DNA of 53,069 nt from positions 1 through 53,069 of the IMG/VR virus record IMGVR_UViG_3300037883_000032. One strand, written 5' to 3'. Position 1 is the stretch's first letter; each line of letters opens with the position of its first letter. The translations under genes and the position numbers were made by a program. This stretch comes from a virus. Below are positions 21,763 to 29,127 of this stretch, piece after piece. Under the pieces are notes generated by a model that had not been told where the DNA came from, searched no databases, and was given only the letters and a program-made list of their open reading frames with translations.

Positions 21763-22031
21763 CAGAGGCCGTGCTTGGCGAGGTTCGCGCGCGTGACCTG
21801 CTGGTAGCGCTCGTCGTCGGCCAGGTCGTACAGGTGCTCGCCGGCGATCTCGCGCGCTTCGCTTTCCTCGAGCTGCGACATGCTGGCCGTGAACGGGTCC
21901 AGCTCGACCGTGTGCCACAGACCAGCGGTCTGCTCGGTGGGGAGCCACGCCTCGAAGTGCAGGCTCCCCGCGGGCTGTTCGCGGAGGAGGCCGTAGTCGA
22001 AGTGCTGGTGGAAGCGGGCTGGGGCTGTCAT
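21762..22031 (-). CDS. Hypothetical small protein
   Basis: 89 residues from MTAPARFHQHFDYGLL. It has a beta segment SLHFEAWLPTEQTAGLWHTVEL and a helical, acidic tail (EESEAREIAGEHLYDLADDE). A GTCGC-N5-GCTACACT promoter-like element ends nine bases before the ATG. This is the only copy of that family in the head region. Confidence 0.55.
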   Translation of the reverse strand: MTAPARFHQHFDYGLLREQPAGSLHFEAWLPTEQTAGLWHTVELDPFTASMSQLEESEAREIAGEHLYDLADDERYQQVTRANLAKHGL

Positions 22032-22036
22032 GGTGC

Positions 22037-23857
22037 CTAAAGTGTAGCCCCCCGCGACAGCGAAAGCACGCGTTTCAGGCGGTCCAGGAGCGATGGTTTC
22101 TTCGGTGGTTGCAGCAACGCGGTGCGCTCGGCGGGGGTGAGGCTCCGCTCGATCCCGGACGCTTGCCCGGCGACGACGTACCGGAAGTGCACGCGGCCGT
22201 CCTGGTCGATGCGGGTGATGAGCGCGGGTTTGCCGGGCCACTCGGAGATCTCGCCGGCGCGTGGTGGGCCGCCGGCGACGCGCTCGGGGAAGATCACGGC
22301 GTCGGCTTTGGCTGGTGGTGTGGCACGCTCCGCTAGACCGTACACGCGTCGGCTTTCGACCGTCGCTTTGTCGAGCTGGCGCTGCTCCGCAAGGGTGCGG
22401 TCCCCGGTTTTCTTCTCCAGGATGGGGCGGACCTGGTCGTAGAACTGGTGGCCGCCGCCCTGCTCCTTCGCGACCATCAGCGGGATCGTGTTGATCTGTA
22501 GCTCCGCGACGTGCCCGTCGGGGCTGACCAGGTGCATCGAGAGGTCCTTGTAGCCGAACGTGTTCGCGCCCGTGTTGATCTTGCTGCCCTGCTCGCGGGT
22601 GAAGCGGTTCTCGAGGCCGGTGACTTTCCAGCCGGCGGCGTCGGCCTCCTTCACGATGGCGTGGAGTGCGGCGGGCAGCTCCTCCATGCTGGGCACGGCG
22701 ATCGTGCCGCGAACGATGTCCTTCAGCTTCGTGAAGTCACCCGCGTACTTCGTCTTGACCTTTTCGAGACCGCGGCCGTCTTTCGCCTTCAAGGGTGCGG
22801 TGATGACGAGGGGGTGCTGGACCTGGCTGGCGGCGGCGCGGGCGCCTGGGCTGACCTGCTCGATCGCGCCGAGACGGTCGCCGGCACGCTGGAGGATCTG
22901 GTCGAACGCGGGCTTGACCTTCTCGCCCTGCGCCCAGAGCTTCTCGGGGTCCGCGATCTTCTGCCCGGGGTCTGTGTGGAAGTTCTCGCGGCTCATGCGC
23001 CCGAGCTGTGTCACCGCGGCTTGCTGTGAAGCGGTCGGCTCGAGCACGGGCACGCTCGCGCCGAACAACGCGGGTGGTGGGCTGGTGAGCGCTGCGCTCC
23101 ACTCGCCGGGTTCGCGGGCTTCCGCGATCCGCGCGATCGTCGCTTCCTCGTCCTGGCTGAGTGGTGGGAGTTCGCCTTCGGGGCCGACCTGTTCGTCTGA
23201 GGCTTGCATCACGCACCGGCAGCCCGCGTTGCAGATCGTGTCGCCCGCACCGGGACGTGTGGGCCAGTCCGCGAGCGGCATCGGTGGGAGGCCTGCCAGC
23301 TCCTCGCAGTCGCCGCAGACGCGCTCGTCGGCCTCCGGGAGCCATTCGAGGAGCTGCCCGTCGGCGTTCGCTGCCTGTGCGTAGCCGTCTTGCTCGCCGG
23401 TCCAGGCGACGCTGTCACCGGCGTTGAGCCGCCACGCGTTGCTGTCCGCCCATTCTTCGACGGCGAGGGCCTCGGCGTGCTGCATGATCTCGCCGGGCGG
23501 GATCTCGCCGGCCCTGGCGAGATCCGTGCTCTGCTGGAGATGGTCTGAGGTGGGGACGGTCGCGAGGAGTTCGCCGACCATCCGGTCGAGGCCTTTGCGG
23601 GCGCCACCGAGCGCTTCAGCTTGCGCTTCGGGGTCCGGCAGGGCTGGCGGCCGGTAGGGGCGCAGACGCACGGCGAGGAGGACCGCGCCGGCGCCGGCCG
23701 CTAGACCGATGTCGGCTTCGTCTTCGGACGGCCCCGGCTGGGCGGGGTCCTCGTCGGGTTCGTAGCTCGCGACGCCGTGATGCCACGCCTGGACGTACGT
23801 CTCGTCGAGCAGCCGTGCCTGTGCAGCGTGAAACTGCTGCACGGCGCCGGGGTCCAC
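22037..23857 (-). CDS. MuF-type head protein fused to RelA/SpoT-like domain
   Basis: 606 residues from GTG. The N-terminal third is MuF-like: after a helical lead, VAWTGEQDGYAQAANADG and the cysteine set CGDC (181-184) and CNAGCRC (209-215), as in SPP1 gp7/Mu gpF relatives that enter the capsid with the DNA. Residues about 330-490 resemble a RelA/SpoT (ppGpp synthetase, toxSAS-like) domain: FTKLKDIVRGTI (Asp380, Arg383), TFGYKDLSMHLVSPDG, and AELQINT (Glu452), then GGGHQFYDQVRPI. The two acidic catalytic positions are present. MuF proteins with C-terminal toxin domains are known in temperate phages. Reaction here untested. Confidence 0.75.
   Translation of the reverse strand: MDPGAVQQFHAAQARLLDETYVQAWHHGVASYEPDEDPAQPGPSEDEADIGLAAGAGAVLLAVRLRPYRPPALPDPEAQAEALGGARKGLDRMVGELLATVPTSDHLQQSTDLARAGEIPPGEIMQHAEALAVEEWADSNAWRLNAGDSVAWTGEQDGYAQAANADGQLLEWLPEADERVCGDCEELAGLPPMPLADWPTRPGAGDTICNAGCRCVMQASDEQVGPEGELPPLSQDEEATIARIAEAREPGEWSAALTSPPPALFGASVPVLEPTASQQAAVTQLGRMSRENFHTDPGQKIADPEKLWAQGEKVKPAFDQILQRAGDRLGAIEQVSPGARAAASQVQHPLVITAPLKAKDGRGLEKVKTKYAGDFTKLKDIVRGTIAVPSMEELPAALHAIVKEADAAGWKVTGLENRFTREQGSKINTGANTFGYKDLSMHLVSPDGHVAELQINTIPLMVAKEQGGGHQFYDQVRPILEKKTGDRTLAEQRQLDKATVESRRVYGLAERATPPAKADAVIFPERVAGGPPRAGEISEWPGKPALITRIDQDGRVHFRYVVAGQASGIERSLTPAERTALLQPPKKPSLLDRLKRVLSLSRGATL
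22042..22060 (-). promoter_or_regulatory. Operator/promoter element, site b
   Basis: On the minus strand GTCGC-GGGGG-GCTACACT. TACACT is a TAnnnT -10 box; the ATG of the downstream small gene follows after TTAGGCACC. It overlaps the last codons of the MuF gene. Confidence 0.6.
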
Positions 23858-23860
23858 GGG

Positions 23861-24187
23861 TTACCCGTCTGTGGGTGCGGCGGTGCCCTGCGCGACCATC
23901 GGGTCGCGTTCGTTGCTCGCGATCTGCGCGCCGGCCAGCTCCGCGCCGCCGACGGCCAAGGCAGGCTCGCTGTCCTGTTTGTCCTGGATCAGCGTGGCGG
24001 CCTGGTCCTCGATTGACTCCGCGGGACGCTGGCCGGGCAGCTCGAGCGTGGGCGGGTCGGCGCTCGGGAAGTTGTCGCCCTTCGGCTCGGCCGGCTTCGC
24101 GGCGGCCTTCGGAGCAGCGGCTTTCTTCGGGGCCGCTTTCTTCGCGGCGGGCTTCCGGGCTTTCGCGGGTTTGCTTGCGGTCGGCAT
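23861..24187 (-). CDS. Histone H1-like basic/acidic small protein
   Basis: 108 residues. The first 36 are Lys/Ala/Pro-rich (repeated PAKKAA, PKKAA, APKAA), like H1-type tails that bind DNA. The remainder is acidic and disordered-looking. It lies between portal and MuF genes, so it could be an internal head protein or DNA-condensing factor. Inference from composition only. Confidence 0.5.
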   Translation of the reverse strand: MPTASKPAKARKPAAKKAAPKKAAAPKAAAKPAEPKGDNFPSADPPTLELPGQRPAESIEDQAATLIQDKQDSEPALAVGGAELAGAQIASNERDPMVAQGTAAPTDG

Positions 24188-24250
24188 GTGGCCTCCAGTC
24201 TGAGAGCGGTCCTCTAGCTTGCGTGAGCGTACGGGTTCCTCACGACGGCA

Positions 24251-26452
24251 TCACCCGTCCCCGTTGCGGCCGTGAGGGTGAATGGCACGCGCGAGCCTGC
24301 GGATATTGACCCTGCTCTCGGCACGGTACTGCTCGCCCGCGTCCACATACTCGGGGTCATCGGGCCTGCGGCGTGGGATGCGAGCGCCGGCGCGCGCGGC
24401 CTCGCGGATCGCGACCTGCACGATCTCGACGAGCGTCGGGTCGGCCTCGCGCATCTGCCCGCCGCCGCCGGAGTCCCGGCGAATGTTCGCCTTGCCGGCC
24501 TGCGTCATGACGTTCTCGTCGCCCGGGATGCCCGAGCGGCCGGGTGCGCGTGGGCCTGGCGGCGTACCCGGTGCACCACCGCCCGCTTCCGCGCCTGGGG
24601 GTGCGGCTTCGCCCGGACCGGGCATCAGCAGGCCTGGCGGCTGGTCCTCGCTCGAGCCGGCCTTCGTCGGGTCGAGCTTCGGCGACTGGCGGTACTGGGC
24701 GTTCACCATCGGCCGGCGGATCGTGCCGTCGCCCTGCTTCGGCTTCGTTTTCTCGATCGGTTTGCCGTCCGGGCCGAGAACCTGTGGGCCGCTGTCGTCC
24801 GGCTCGTCCTCCTGGGCGTTGGTGAACTCCTCCGCGATTTTCTTCTGCTCGTCGTCCCAGTCGAACGTCTCGATGTCGAGCTGGCGGGCGCCCATCGCGG
24901 CGGCCGTGTCCTTCGAGATCCAGTCCATGCTCTCGGCGAACGCGATGTCCTTCAAGGCGGCGGAGCGTTCCTCGACGGCGATCGCGGGGAAGATGAACTC
25001 GATCTCGGCGTCCTCGCCAGTGAGGTTCGCGGCGGCGAACACGCGGCGCGCCATGTCCTGAAGGATGCGCTGCGAGAACCGCTGGCGGCGCTCGAAGCGC
25101 TTCTGGCCCGGCTCGGTCGCGACGAGCGCGCCGGCGCGCGCGGTGCTGCCGCCGTGCGCGGCGGTCCACAGCCACTGGCGGCTCACACCGGTGCCGAGGC
25201 AGCACATCTCGACCAGCTCGTCGACGCTGGTGTCGCTCGTGGCCGTCGAGCTGGTGAATTGGAATGCGTCCAGCTCCACCTGGTCGTTGTGCCCGATAAT
25301 CGAGCCAGCTTCCGGGGTCTTGCCTTGCGGGAACAGCTCGTTGCGGACGGTCGCTACGTCGCCGGCGTGACCTTTGACCATCAGGTTGAACACCATCCGG
25401 GCTTCCATGTCGGACCGGATGACCTTGCTCGTCAGGAGGTCTTGGAGGCGCTTGAGGTAGCCCAGGCTGGGGAACAGGTCTGAGCGTCCGCGGACCTCCT
25501 GGCTGCGCACGTTGAGGCGGTAGTGGTCGACCTCCTCCGGCGGGATCTGCCGGATCGTGTACCGCGTGACCGCGCCCGGGTCGGTCGGGCCGGTCGGCGC
25601 CTGGTCGCCGGCGGGCGGCGCGAATAGCTGCGAGCGCTCCTGCTCCTGCTGGTGGTAGAAGTAGACGGTCTCGCGGTCCTCCTGGTCGGTCACGATCTCG
25701 TAGATCCCGGCCGGGTCGAGCGACCGGACGACGAGCGGGCAGCCGTACTCGGGGTCGGGCGGCACGTCGAAGTAGCGCAGGAACAGCTCGCCGTAGCTGA
25801 ACGCGTCGCCGAGGATTTCCTCGAGGCGCTCGTCCATCTTGTTGCGTTTCGCGAACGCGTCCCACACCTTCTGGCCCGCCTCGGTTTTCGCGACGGCTTG
25901 CACGCCCCGGCCGATCACGAACTCCGTGGCGATTTCGATCGCGCGGTGAGCGATCGGGTTGTGGTGGAACGCCTCGAACGCCTTCGCGTTCTGCGCGAAG
26001 TAGTCAGCCCAGTAGAGCTGCCGCGTCGCGGGGCCGGGGATCAACGGAATGTAGGGGCTGGTGACACCACCGCCGAACGGGAGGGTGGTATTGACGCCGT
26101 AGCTCCACCAGTCGAGCGGTTCGGCCTCGCGGAACTTGACCTTGTGCAGCTCGCCGTAGTGCAAGCCCGCGAGCTTCGGCTCAGCCTCGCGCAGGCGCCT
26201 CACGGTCGCCTGGATCGCGCGGCGGTCGTCGTAGCGCTTGATGCGATGCTCCACGAGACGACCCTCACGGAAGCGGCCCTCCCAGAAGCGGCCGGAGAGC
26301 TGCCAGTCGCCCGTCGGCGCAGCGTCCGGGCAGGGCGGCAGTTCCTTCGCGATGTCGTACTGGTACTGGTCCGCCGGTGGCCTGACGAGGAAAGCGTGCG
26401 CGCGGCCGGGGTCGCGGTCGCGGCGCGGCTGGCTCGGGCTTCTACCTGGCAT
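24251..26452 (-). CDS. Portal protein with long N-terminal extension
   Basis: 733 residues. The portal forms the dodecameric ring for DNA entry. Core signs are AKAFEAFHHNPIAHRAIEIA (stem helix region), DAFSYGELFLRYFDVPPDP, SLDPAGIYEIVTDQEDRETV, then EVDHYRLNVRSQEVRGRSDL and LVEMCCLGTGVSRQWLWTAAHG. The C-terminus is a long Pro/Gly-rich tail followed by PTLVEIVQVAIREAARAGAR. The N-terminal 90 residues (KELPPCPDAAPTGDWQLSGR) are extra compared with usual portals. The ATG lies eleven bases after the late 12-mer and overlaps the end of the zinc-finger gene. Confidence 0.88.
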   Translation of the reverse strand: MPGRSPSQPRRDRDPGRAHAFLVRPPADQYQYDIAKELPPCPDAAPTGDWQLSGRFWEGRFREGRLVEHRIKRYDDRRAIQATVRRLREAEPKLAGLHYGELHKVKFREAEPLDWWSYGVNTTLPFGGGVTSPYIPLIPGPATRQLYWADYFAQNAKAFEAFHHNPIAHRAIEIATEFVIGRGVQAVAKTEAGQKVWDAFAKRNKMDERLEEILGDAFSYGELFLRYFDVPPDPEYGCPLVVRSLDPAGIYEIVTDQEDRETVYFYHQQEQERSQLFAPPAGDQAPTGPTDPGAVTRYTIRQIPPEEVDHYRLNVRSQEVRGRSDLFPSLGYLKRLQDLLTSKVIRSDMEARMVFNLMVKGHAGDVATVRNELFPQGKTPEAGSIIGHNDQVELDAFQFTSSTATSDTSVDELVEMCCLGTGVSRQWLWTAAHGGSTARAGALVATEPGQKRFERRQRFSQRILQDMARRVFAAANLTGEDAEIEFIFPAIAVEERSAALKDIAFAESMDWISKDTAAAMGARQLDIETFDWDDEQKKIAEEFTNAQEDEPDDSGPQVLGPDGKPIEKTKPKQGDGTIRRPMVNAQYRQSPKLDPTKAGSSEDQPPGLLMPGPGEAAPPGAEAGGGAPGTPPGPRAPGRSGIPGDENVMTQAGKANIRRDSGGGGQMREADPTLVEIVQVAIREAARAGARIPRRRPDDPEYVDAGEQYRAESRVNIRRLARAIHPHGRNGDG

Positions 26453-27164
26453 CGACGGGCTGCATCGTAGACCCCCCCTCGGCAGGTAGCCCCAGCAGGC
26501 GCTCCAGGCGGTCGAAGACGTGCGGCGGGCACGCCGGGTCGCTCTGCACCCGCTGCCATAGCAGGATCAGGTAGTCGCGGCCCAGCTCGGGCAGCCGGCC
26601 GCCCATGCGCTGCTCGAGCGCGTCGATCTCCGCGATTGCCTGCTGCGTGTCGGGTGACGGCTCCGGGACGCGGTGCGCGCTGCGCCGCTTCTGTTTGCGT
26701 AGGGCCTCCGCGCGGCACTCCGGGCTGTGGTAGCTCGAGCGGGAATGCTCGGGCACGAACTCCTCCTCGCACCCCTCGAGCGCGCATTCGCGGGTGACGG
26801 GCTTGCCGCCGCGTGCCGCTTCCTCGCGCTCCTTCCGCTTGCGGCGCTTGCGCTTATCGGTGATGCGCCGCTGCCCGCGCACGGCCTCGTCGCGACACTC
26901 AGCGCTGTGGTACGCCTGCGCCGGCGCGGAGGGCAGGAAGATCTCGCTGCACCCGTCCCGCCGGCATTCCTTCTCGCGTGGCACCCACCCCGGGTATTGC
27001 GGCGTCTCCTCCTCCTGCGCGAGCTGCTTCTTCGTACGGCGGCGCTGCGGCTCCTGGTGGCGAACACGAACCGTGGTGTCATGGCCGGGACGCCTCGCGC
27101 TCGCTCCCAGCTCCGCGATCTTCCTATCCATCTCCGCGGCAGCCGCGCCCGTCGGTCGCGGCAT
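26442..27164 (-). CDS. Twin zinc-finger-like protein upstream of portal
   Basis: 240 residues from MPRPTGAAAAEMD (TGATG overlap with the HNH stop). Two similar modules: ECRRDGCSEIFLPSAPAQAYH...SAECRDEA and ECALEGCEEEFVPEHSRSSYH...SPECRAEA, each a possible Cys-Cys-His-Cys site, separated by a very basic stretch (KRKRRKRKEREEAA). The C-terminus is a helical domain (IAEIDALEQRMGGRLPELGRDYLILLW). It may bind nucleic acid, and its position before the portal suggests packaging or late control. No family recognised. Confidence 0.6.
   Translation of the reverse strand: MPRPTGAAAAEMDRKIAELGASARRPGHDTTVRVRHQEPQRRRTKKQLAQEEETPQYPGWVPREKECRRDGCSEIFLPSAPAQAYHSAECRDEAVRGQRRITDKRKRRKRKEREEAARGGKPVTRECALEGCEEEFVPEHSRSSYHSPECRAEALRKQKRRSAHRVPEPSPDTQQAIAEIDALEQRMGGRLPELGRDYLILLWQRVQSDPACPPHVFDRLERLLGLPAEGGSTMQPVDAR
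26464..26475 (-). promoter_or_regulatory. Repeated 12-mer GGGGTCTACGAT (copy 4), upstream of portal
   Basis: The identical 12-mer is embedded in the last codons of the upstream zinc-finger gene. The portal ATG follows eleven bases after TACGAT. A run of six G stands before TCTACGAT. Confidence 0.62.
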
Positions 27165-27505
27165 CAATGGCCCCTGCGTCGGCGCATCTTCTCGCGGCAG
27201 CAGCGGCGACATTCGCGGGCGCCGTCAGCACGCCAACGCGTATTCTCCTCGTCGTAAGGATGACCGGCCGGGCAGTGCGTCTTGCCGCGCTGGTGGCGCG
27301 CTGCGCCGTTCCCACCGTCAAAGGCCTGGTGGCATGGCCGGCACAGCTCGAACCAATCGTGCCGCCAACGACTGTAGCTGTGACCCACGCTCGCGTATTC
27401 CGTCGGGCGGTCGCCGTGCGCGCAGAACTCACAGCGACCCGTGCGTGGAAAGTCCGCGTTCAGCCGTTTGTGAAGCCTGCTGACGCTCGGCACGGATGGC
27501 GACAA
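27164..27505 (-). CDS. HNH endonuclease (homing type), second copy
   Basis: 113 residues. Core: LHKRLNADFPRTGRCEFCAH, then VGHSYSRWRHDWFELCRPCHQAFDG. The second module is CPAGHPYDEENTRW and CRRCCREKMRRRR. It is the same type as the HNH gene near 10.6 kb. The canonical 'DH' is replaced by GH (SVGHSY), and a TTG or an internal GTG must serve as start, so activity is uncertain. It sits between the GroES/terminator region and head genes. Overlaps suggest insertion. Confidence 0.78.
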   Translation of the reverse strand: MSPSVPSVSRLHKRLNADFPRTGRCEFCAHGDRPTEYASVGHSYSRWRHDWFELCRPCHQAFDGGNGAARHQRGKTHCPAGHPYDEENTRWRADGARECRRCCREKMRRRRGH

Positions 27506-27572
27506 TAGTCAGATGACCGGCGGAAACGGTAAGCTGCGCGGGCTGCGTGAAGTCGAACGCGGGGACCTGCAT
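27429..27572 (-). CDS. Small ORF overlapping the HNH start (possible interrupted gene)
   Basis: 47 residues from MQVPAFDFTQPAQLTVSAGHL. The opening looks like a real protein start, but the frame becomes low-quality where it overlaps the HNH gene, and no strong ribosome site precedes the ATG. A good AAAGGAGG lies about 60 bases upstream without a start codon at the right distance. It may be the 5' remnant of a gene broken by the HNH insertion. Confidence 0.3.
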   Translation of the reverse strand: MQVPAFDFTQPAQLTVSAGHLTIVAIRAERQQASQTAERGLSTHGSL

Positions 27573-27638
27573 GGTCTGCCCACCGCCCTGTGCGCGAGAG
27601 CGACCTTCGGGAAGGGCCTTACGGTGGGACCTCCTTTC

Positions 27639-27686
27639 GCACATACGCCCCGGCGCCAGAAGCACAACACCGGGGCGTTTGTGTGC
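27639..27686 (-). terminator. Terminator-like hairpin downstream of groES
   Basis: Long inverted repeat GCACA-x-ACGCCCCGG and CCGGGGCGT-x-TGTGC with a 15-18-base loop, in the gap after the GroES gene. It can fold on both strands. A purine-rich AAAGGAGG follows on the minus strand instead of a U tract. Confidence 0.5.
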
Positions 27687-27692
27687 TCGAGG

Positions 27693-28145
27693 TCAGTGAA
27701 CCTGCGCGGCCTCCCGGCCAGGCGCCGGCTCAACCGCTGACTCGTCCGGCTCCTCCTCGTGTGACGCGTCGTCGTGCGTCTCGACGCGCTGGAGGTGAGA
27801 GACGCTGCCGCCCTCCTCGCCGTCGCCTTCGACGACCCTGCCGAAGATGTCAGCCTCGCGCAGCAGGACGATCTCGACCAGGTCGACCTTTAGCTCGGTC
27901 CCGCCGTATTTGCTGTATAGGACCTCGTCGCCGACCTCGAGCGGCTGGTAGCCGTGGGTGATCTTGAGACGCTCGCGTTCCTGCGCGGCCTCGACACCGA
28001 CCATCGGTCCCATCGCGATGATCCTGCCGCGGTGCGGCTTCTCGCGGGCCTGCTCGGGCAGGATGATCCCGGACTTCGTGACCAGCTCGTCGCTGATCGG
28101 CTCGACGACTACGCGGTCGCCCATCGGTTCTAGCGTGGCGCTCAT
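27693..28145 (-). CDS. groES: Co-chaperonin GroES (Cpn10)
   Basis: 150 residues. Residues 5-95 follow Cpn10: EPMGDRVVVEPISDELVTKS, GIILPEQAREKPHRGRIIAMG (mobile loop region), LEVGDEVLYSKYGGTELKVD and LVEIVLLREADIFGRV. The C-terminal 50 residues are an acidic extension absent from bacterial GroES. With GroEL of the host it would fold capsid or other phage proteins, as T4 gp31 does for gp23. Ribosome site GGGGAGG. It lies between terminase and portal genes. Confidence 0.9.
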   Translation of the reverse strand: MSATLEPMGDRVVVEPISDELVTKSGIILPEQAREKPHRGRIIAMGPMVGVEAAQERERLKITHGYQPLEVGDEVLYSKYGGTELKVDLVEIVLLREADIFGRVVEGDGEEGGSVSHLQRVETHDDASHEEEPDESAVEPAPGREAAQVH

Positions 28146-28201
28146 GTGTGAGCCTCCCCGTTCGTGTTTAGAGCGGGCGATGCTATCGGACGAGCCGGGT
28201 C

Positions 28202-28312
28202 TCAGTAGCGGCGCGTGTTGCGCCGGCGGTTGCGCTTCAGGTAGCGCGCGAGCAACTCCACGCCGCCGGCGTACAGCACGATGCAGAGGAGGATGATCGC
28301 AGCGACGGTCAT
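28202..28312 (-). CDS. Small single-span membrane peptide
   Basis: 36 residues: MTVAAIILLCIVLYAGGVEL, then a basic tail (ARYLKRNRRRNTRRY). One hydrophobic span plus positive tail is a common form of phage membrane peptide. The strong hairpin 17 bases before the ATG belongs to the upstream coiled-coil gene. Confidence 0.5.
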   Translation of the reverse strand: MTVAAIILLCIVLYAGGVELLARYLKRNRRRNTRRY

Positions 28313-28328
28313 GGGTCTAGGACAGACT

Positions 28329-28367
28329 GAGGGAGCGGCCGGACGGATGGCGAAGGGCCGCTCCCTC
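28329..28367 (-). terminator. Hairpin after coiled-coil gene
   Basis: Perfect twelve-base arms GAGGGAGCGGCC and GGCCGCTCCCTC with a 15-base loop, downstream of the coiled-coil gene on the minus strand. No clear U tract. Confidence 0.55.
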
Positions 28368-28425
28368 AACTCGCATCGGCGCGCCCCGGGGGGACCGTGA
28401 GCGCGCGTGTCCTAACCCTCTCGGG

Positions 28426-28788
28426 TCAGCCCTTGGCGGCTTCCTCAGCCGCCGTGAGATGTGTTGCCGCTTCGCCGAGATGCCCGGCGATCGCGGACGC
28501 TTCGCCCTGCAAGGCGGTGATCTCGGCGTCCGTGAGCGGCTGGCCCGCACGGAGACCTTCGATCACTTTCTGGAGGTCGGCGAACTTCGTGCCGGCGGTC
28601 GCGACGACACCTTCGAGGGTGCCCTCCTCGGTGGCGAGGGTGGCGATCTCGTTCTTCAGTTCTTCAGCGGTTTTGTCCATGCTTCCGACCTTTCGTGAGA
28701 GGGTGTTCAGCACCCGGGTGACCGGCGACAGCCGTGCGTCAAGCAGATCGCCGATCGCCTCGAGGTCCTCCTGGTCCAGGGTTGCCAT
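28426..28788 (-). CDS. Coiled-coil protein, alternative internal start
   Basis: 120 residues, almost wholly helical: DQEDLEAIGDLLDARLSPVT, LNTLSRKVGSMDKTAEELKN, EIATLATEEGTLEGVVAT, then AGQPLTDAEITALQGEASA. The first ATG lies eight bases after a TAGGGT box, which favours it. A second ATG (MDKTAEELKNEI) has a GAAAGG site and would give an 84-residue protein. Heptads suggest oligomerisation. Function unknown; a tail fibre, spike or scaffold-related piece is possible. Confidence 0.6.
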   Translation of the reverse strand: MATLDQEDLEAIGDLLDARLSPVTRVLNTLSRKVGSMDKTAEELKNEIATLATEEGTLEGVVATAGTKFADLQKVIEGLRAGQPLTDAEITALQGEASAIAGHLGEAATHLTAAEEAAKG

Positions 28789-28795
28789 TCCCCGG

Positions 28796-28801
28796 CACCC
28801 T
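28796..28801 (-). promoter_or_regulatory. -10 box TAGGGT before coiled-coil gene
   Basis: TAGGGT is followed by GCCGGGGA and the ATG. A TTGCGC lies 14 bases before it. This is another TAnnnT-plus-start arrangement. Confidence 0.35.
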
Positions 28802-28834
28802 ACCGGCCGCCGGCGAGCGCAACCGGCGGGTTTC

Positions 28835-28851
28835 TGTCGCTAATTGCGACT
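28835..28851 (-). promoter_or_regulatory. Operator-type site c
   Basis: GTCGC-TAATT-GCGAC inverted repeat between two small genes, ahead of the coiled-coil gene. It has no TACACT -10, so it is an operator-like member only. On the minus strand it reads GTCGC-AATTA-GCGACAGA. Confidence 0.5.
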
Positions 28852-29076
28852 TCCGGTGATGGACAGCCGAGAGCAGTCGCACTCCAGCGACGGCATGCGG
28901 TCGTCGATCTCCAGCGTCACGCGCAGGCTGCGCGGACGCACGTCGTACGCGAGCACCTTGGCAAGCACCGGCTCATCGCGACCCTCGAGCGCGACCGGTA
29001 GCCGGTCGGGTAGCTCGATGTCGTCAGCGAACCGGTTAAACGGCCCGGACGGGATTTCGAGGCTGATGACGGACAC
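28840..29076 (-). CDS. Hypothetical small protein
   Basis: 78 residues from GTG (SVISLEIPSGPFNRFADDIEL). Beta-rich: RLPVALEGRDEPVLAKVLAY, then RSLRVTLEIDDRMP and a C-terminal ECDCSRLSITG. The GTG stands seven bases after a TAGAAT box, so it may be made from leaderless RNA. Function unknown. Confidence 0.6.
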   Translation of the reverse strand: MSVISLEIPSGPFNRFADDIELPDRLPVALEGRDEPVLAKVLAYDVRPRSLRVTLEIDDRMPSLECDCSRLSITGSRN

Positions 29077-29083
29077 GGCCCAT

Positions 29084-29089
29084 ATTCTA
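29084..29089 (-). promoter_or_regulatory. -10 box TAGAAT before a GTG start
   Basis: TAGAAT is followed by ATGGGCC and the GTG start. The distance puts transcription on or near the start codon. Operator-type site d lies about twenty bases upstream. Confidence 0.5.
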
Positions 29090-29108
29090 GGGCGCGCCAG
29101 GCGGAAAA

Positions 29109-29125
29109 GTGTCGCACGCTGCGAA
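29109..29125 (-). promoter_or_regulatory. Operator-type site d
   Basis: GTGTCGCACGCTGCGA on the plus strand: the GTCGC-ACGCT-GCGA(A) form, one mismatch from the symmetrical repeat. It sits between the tRNA 3' end and the small gene with the TAGAAT box. Confidence 0.5.
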
Positions 29126-29127
29126 GG

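Noticed and set aside
24272-26470. Long plus-strand frames opposite the portal
   Set aside because: Composition is typical of high-GC antisense frames and they have no ribosome sites or conserved motifs.
27429-27733. Additional gene between groES and the second HNH
   Set aside because: A good AAAGGAGG is present but no start codon is placed for it, and frames there do not look conserved beyond the short listed remnant.
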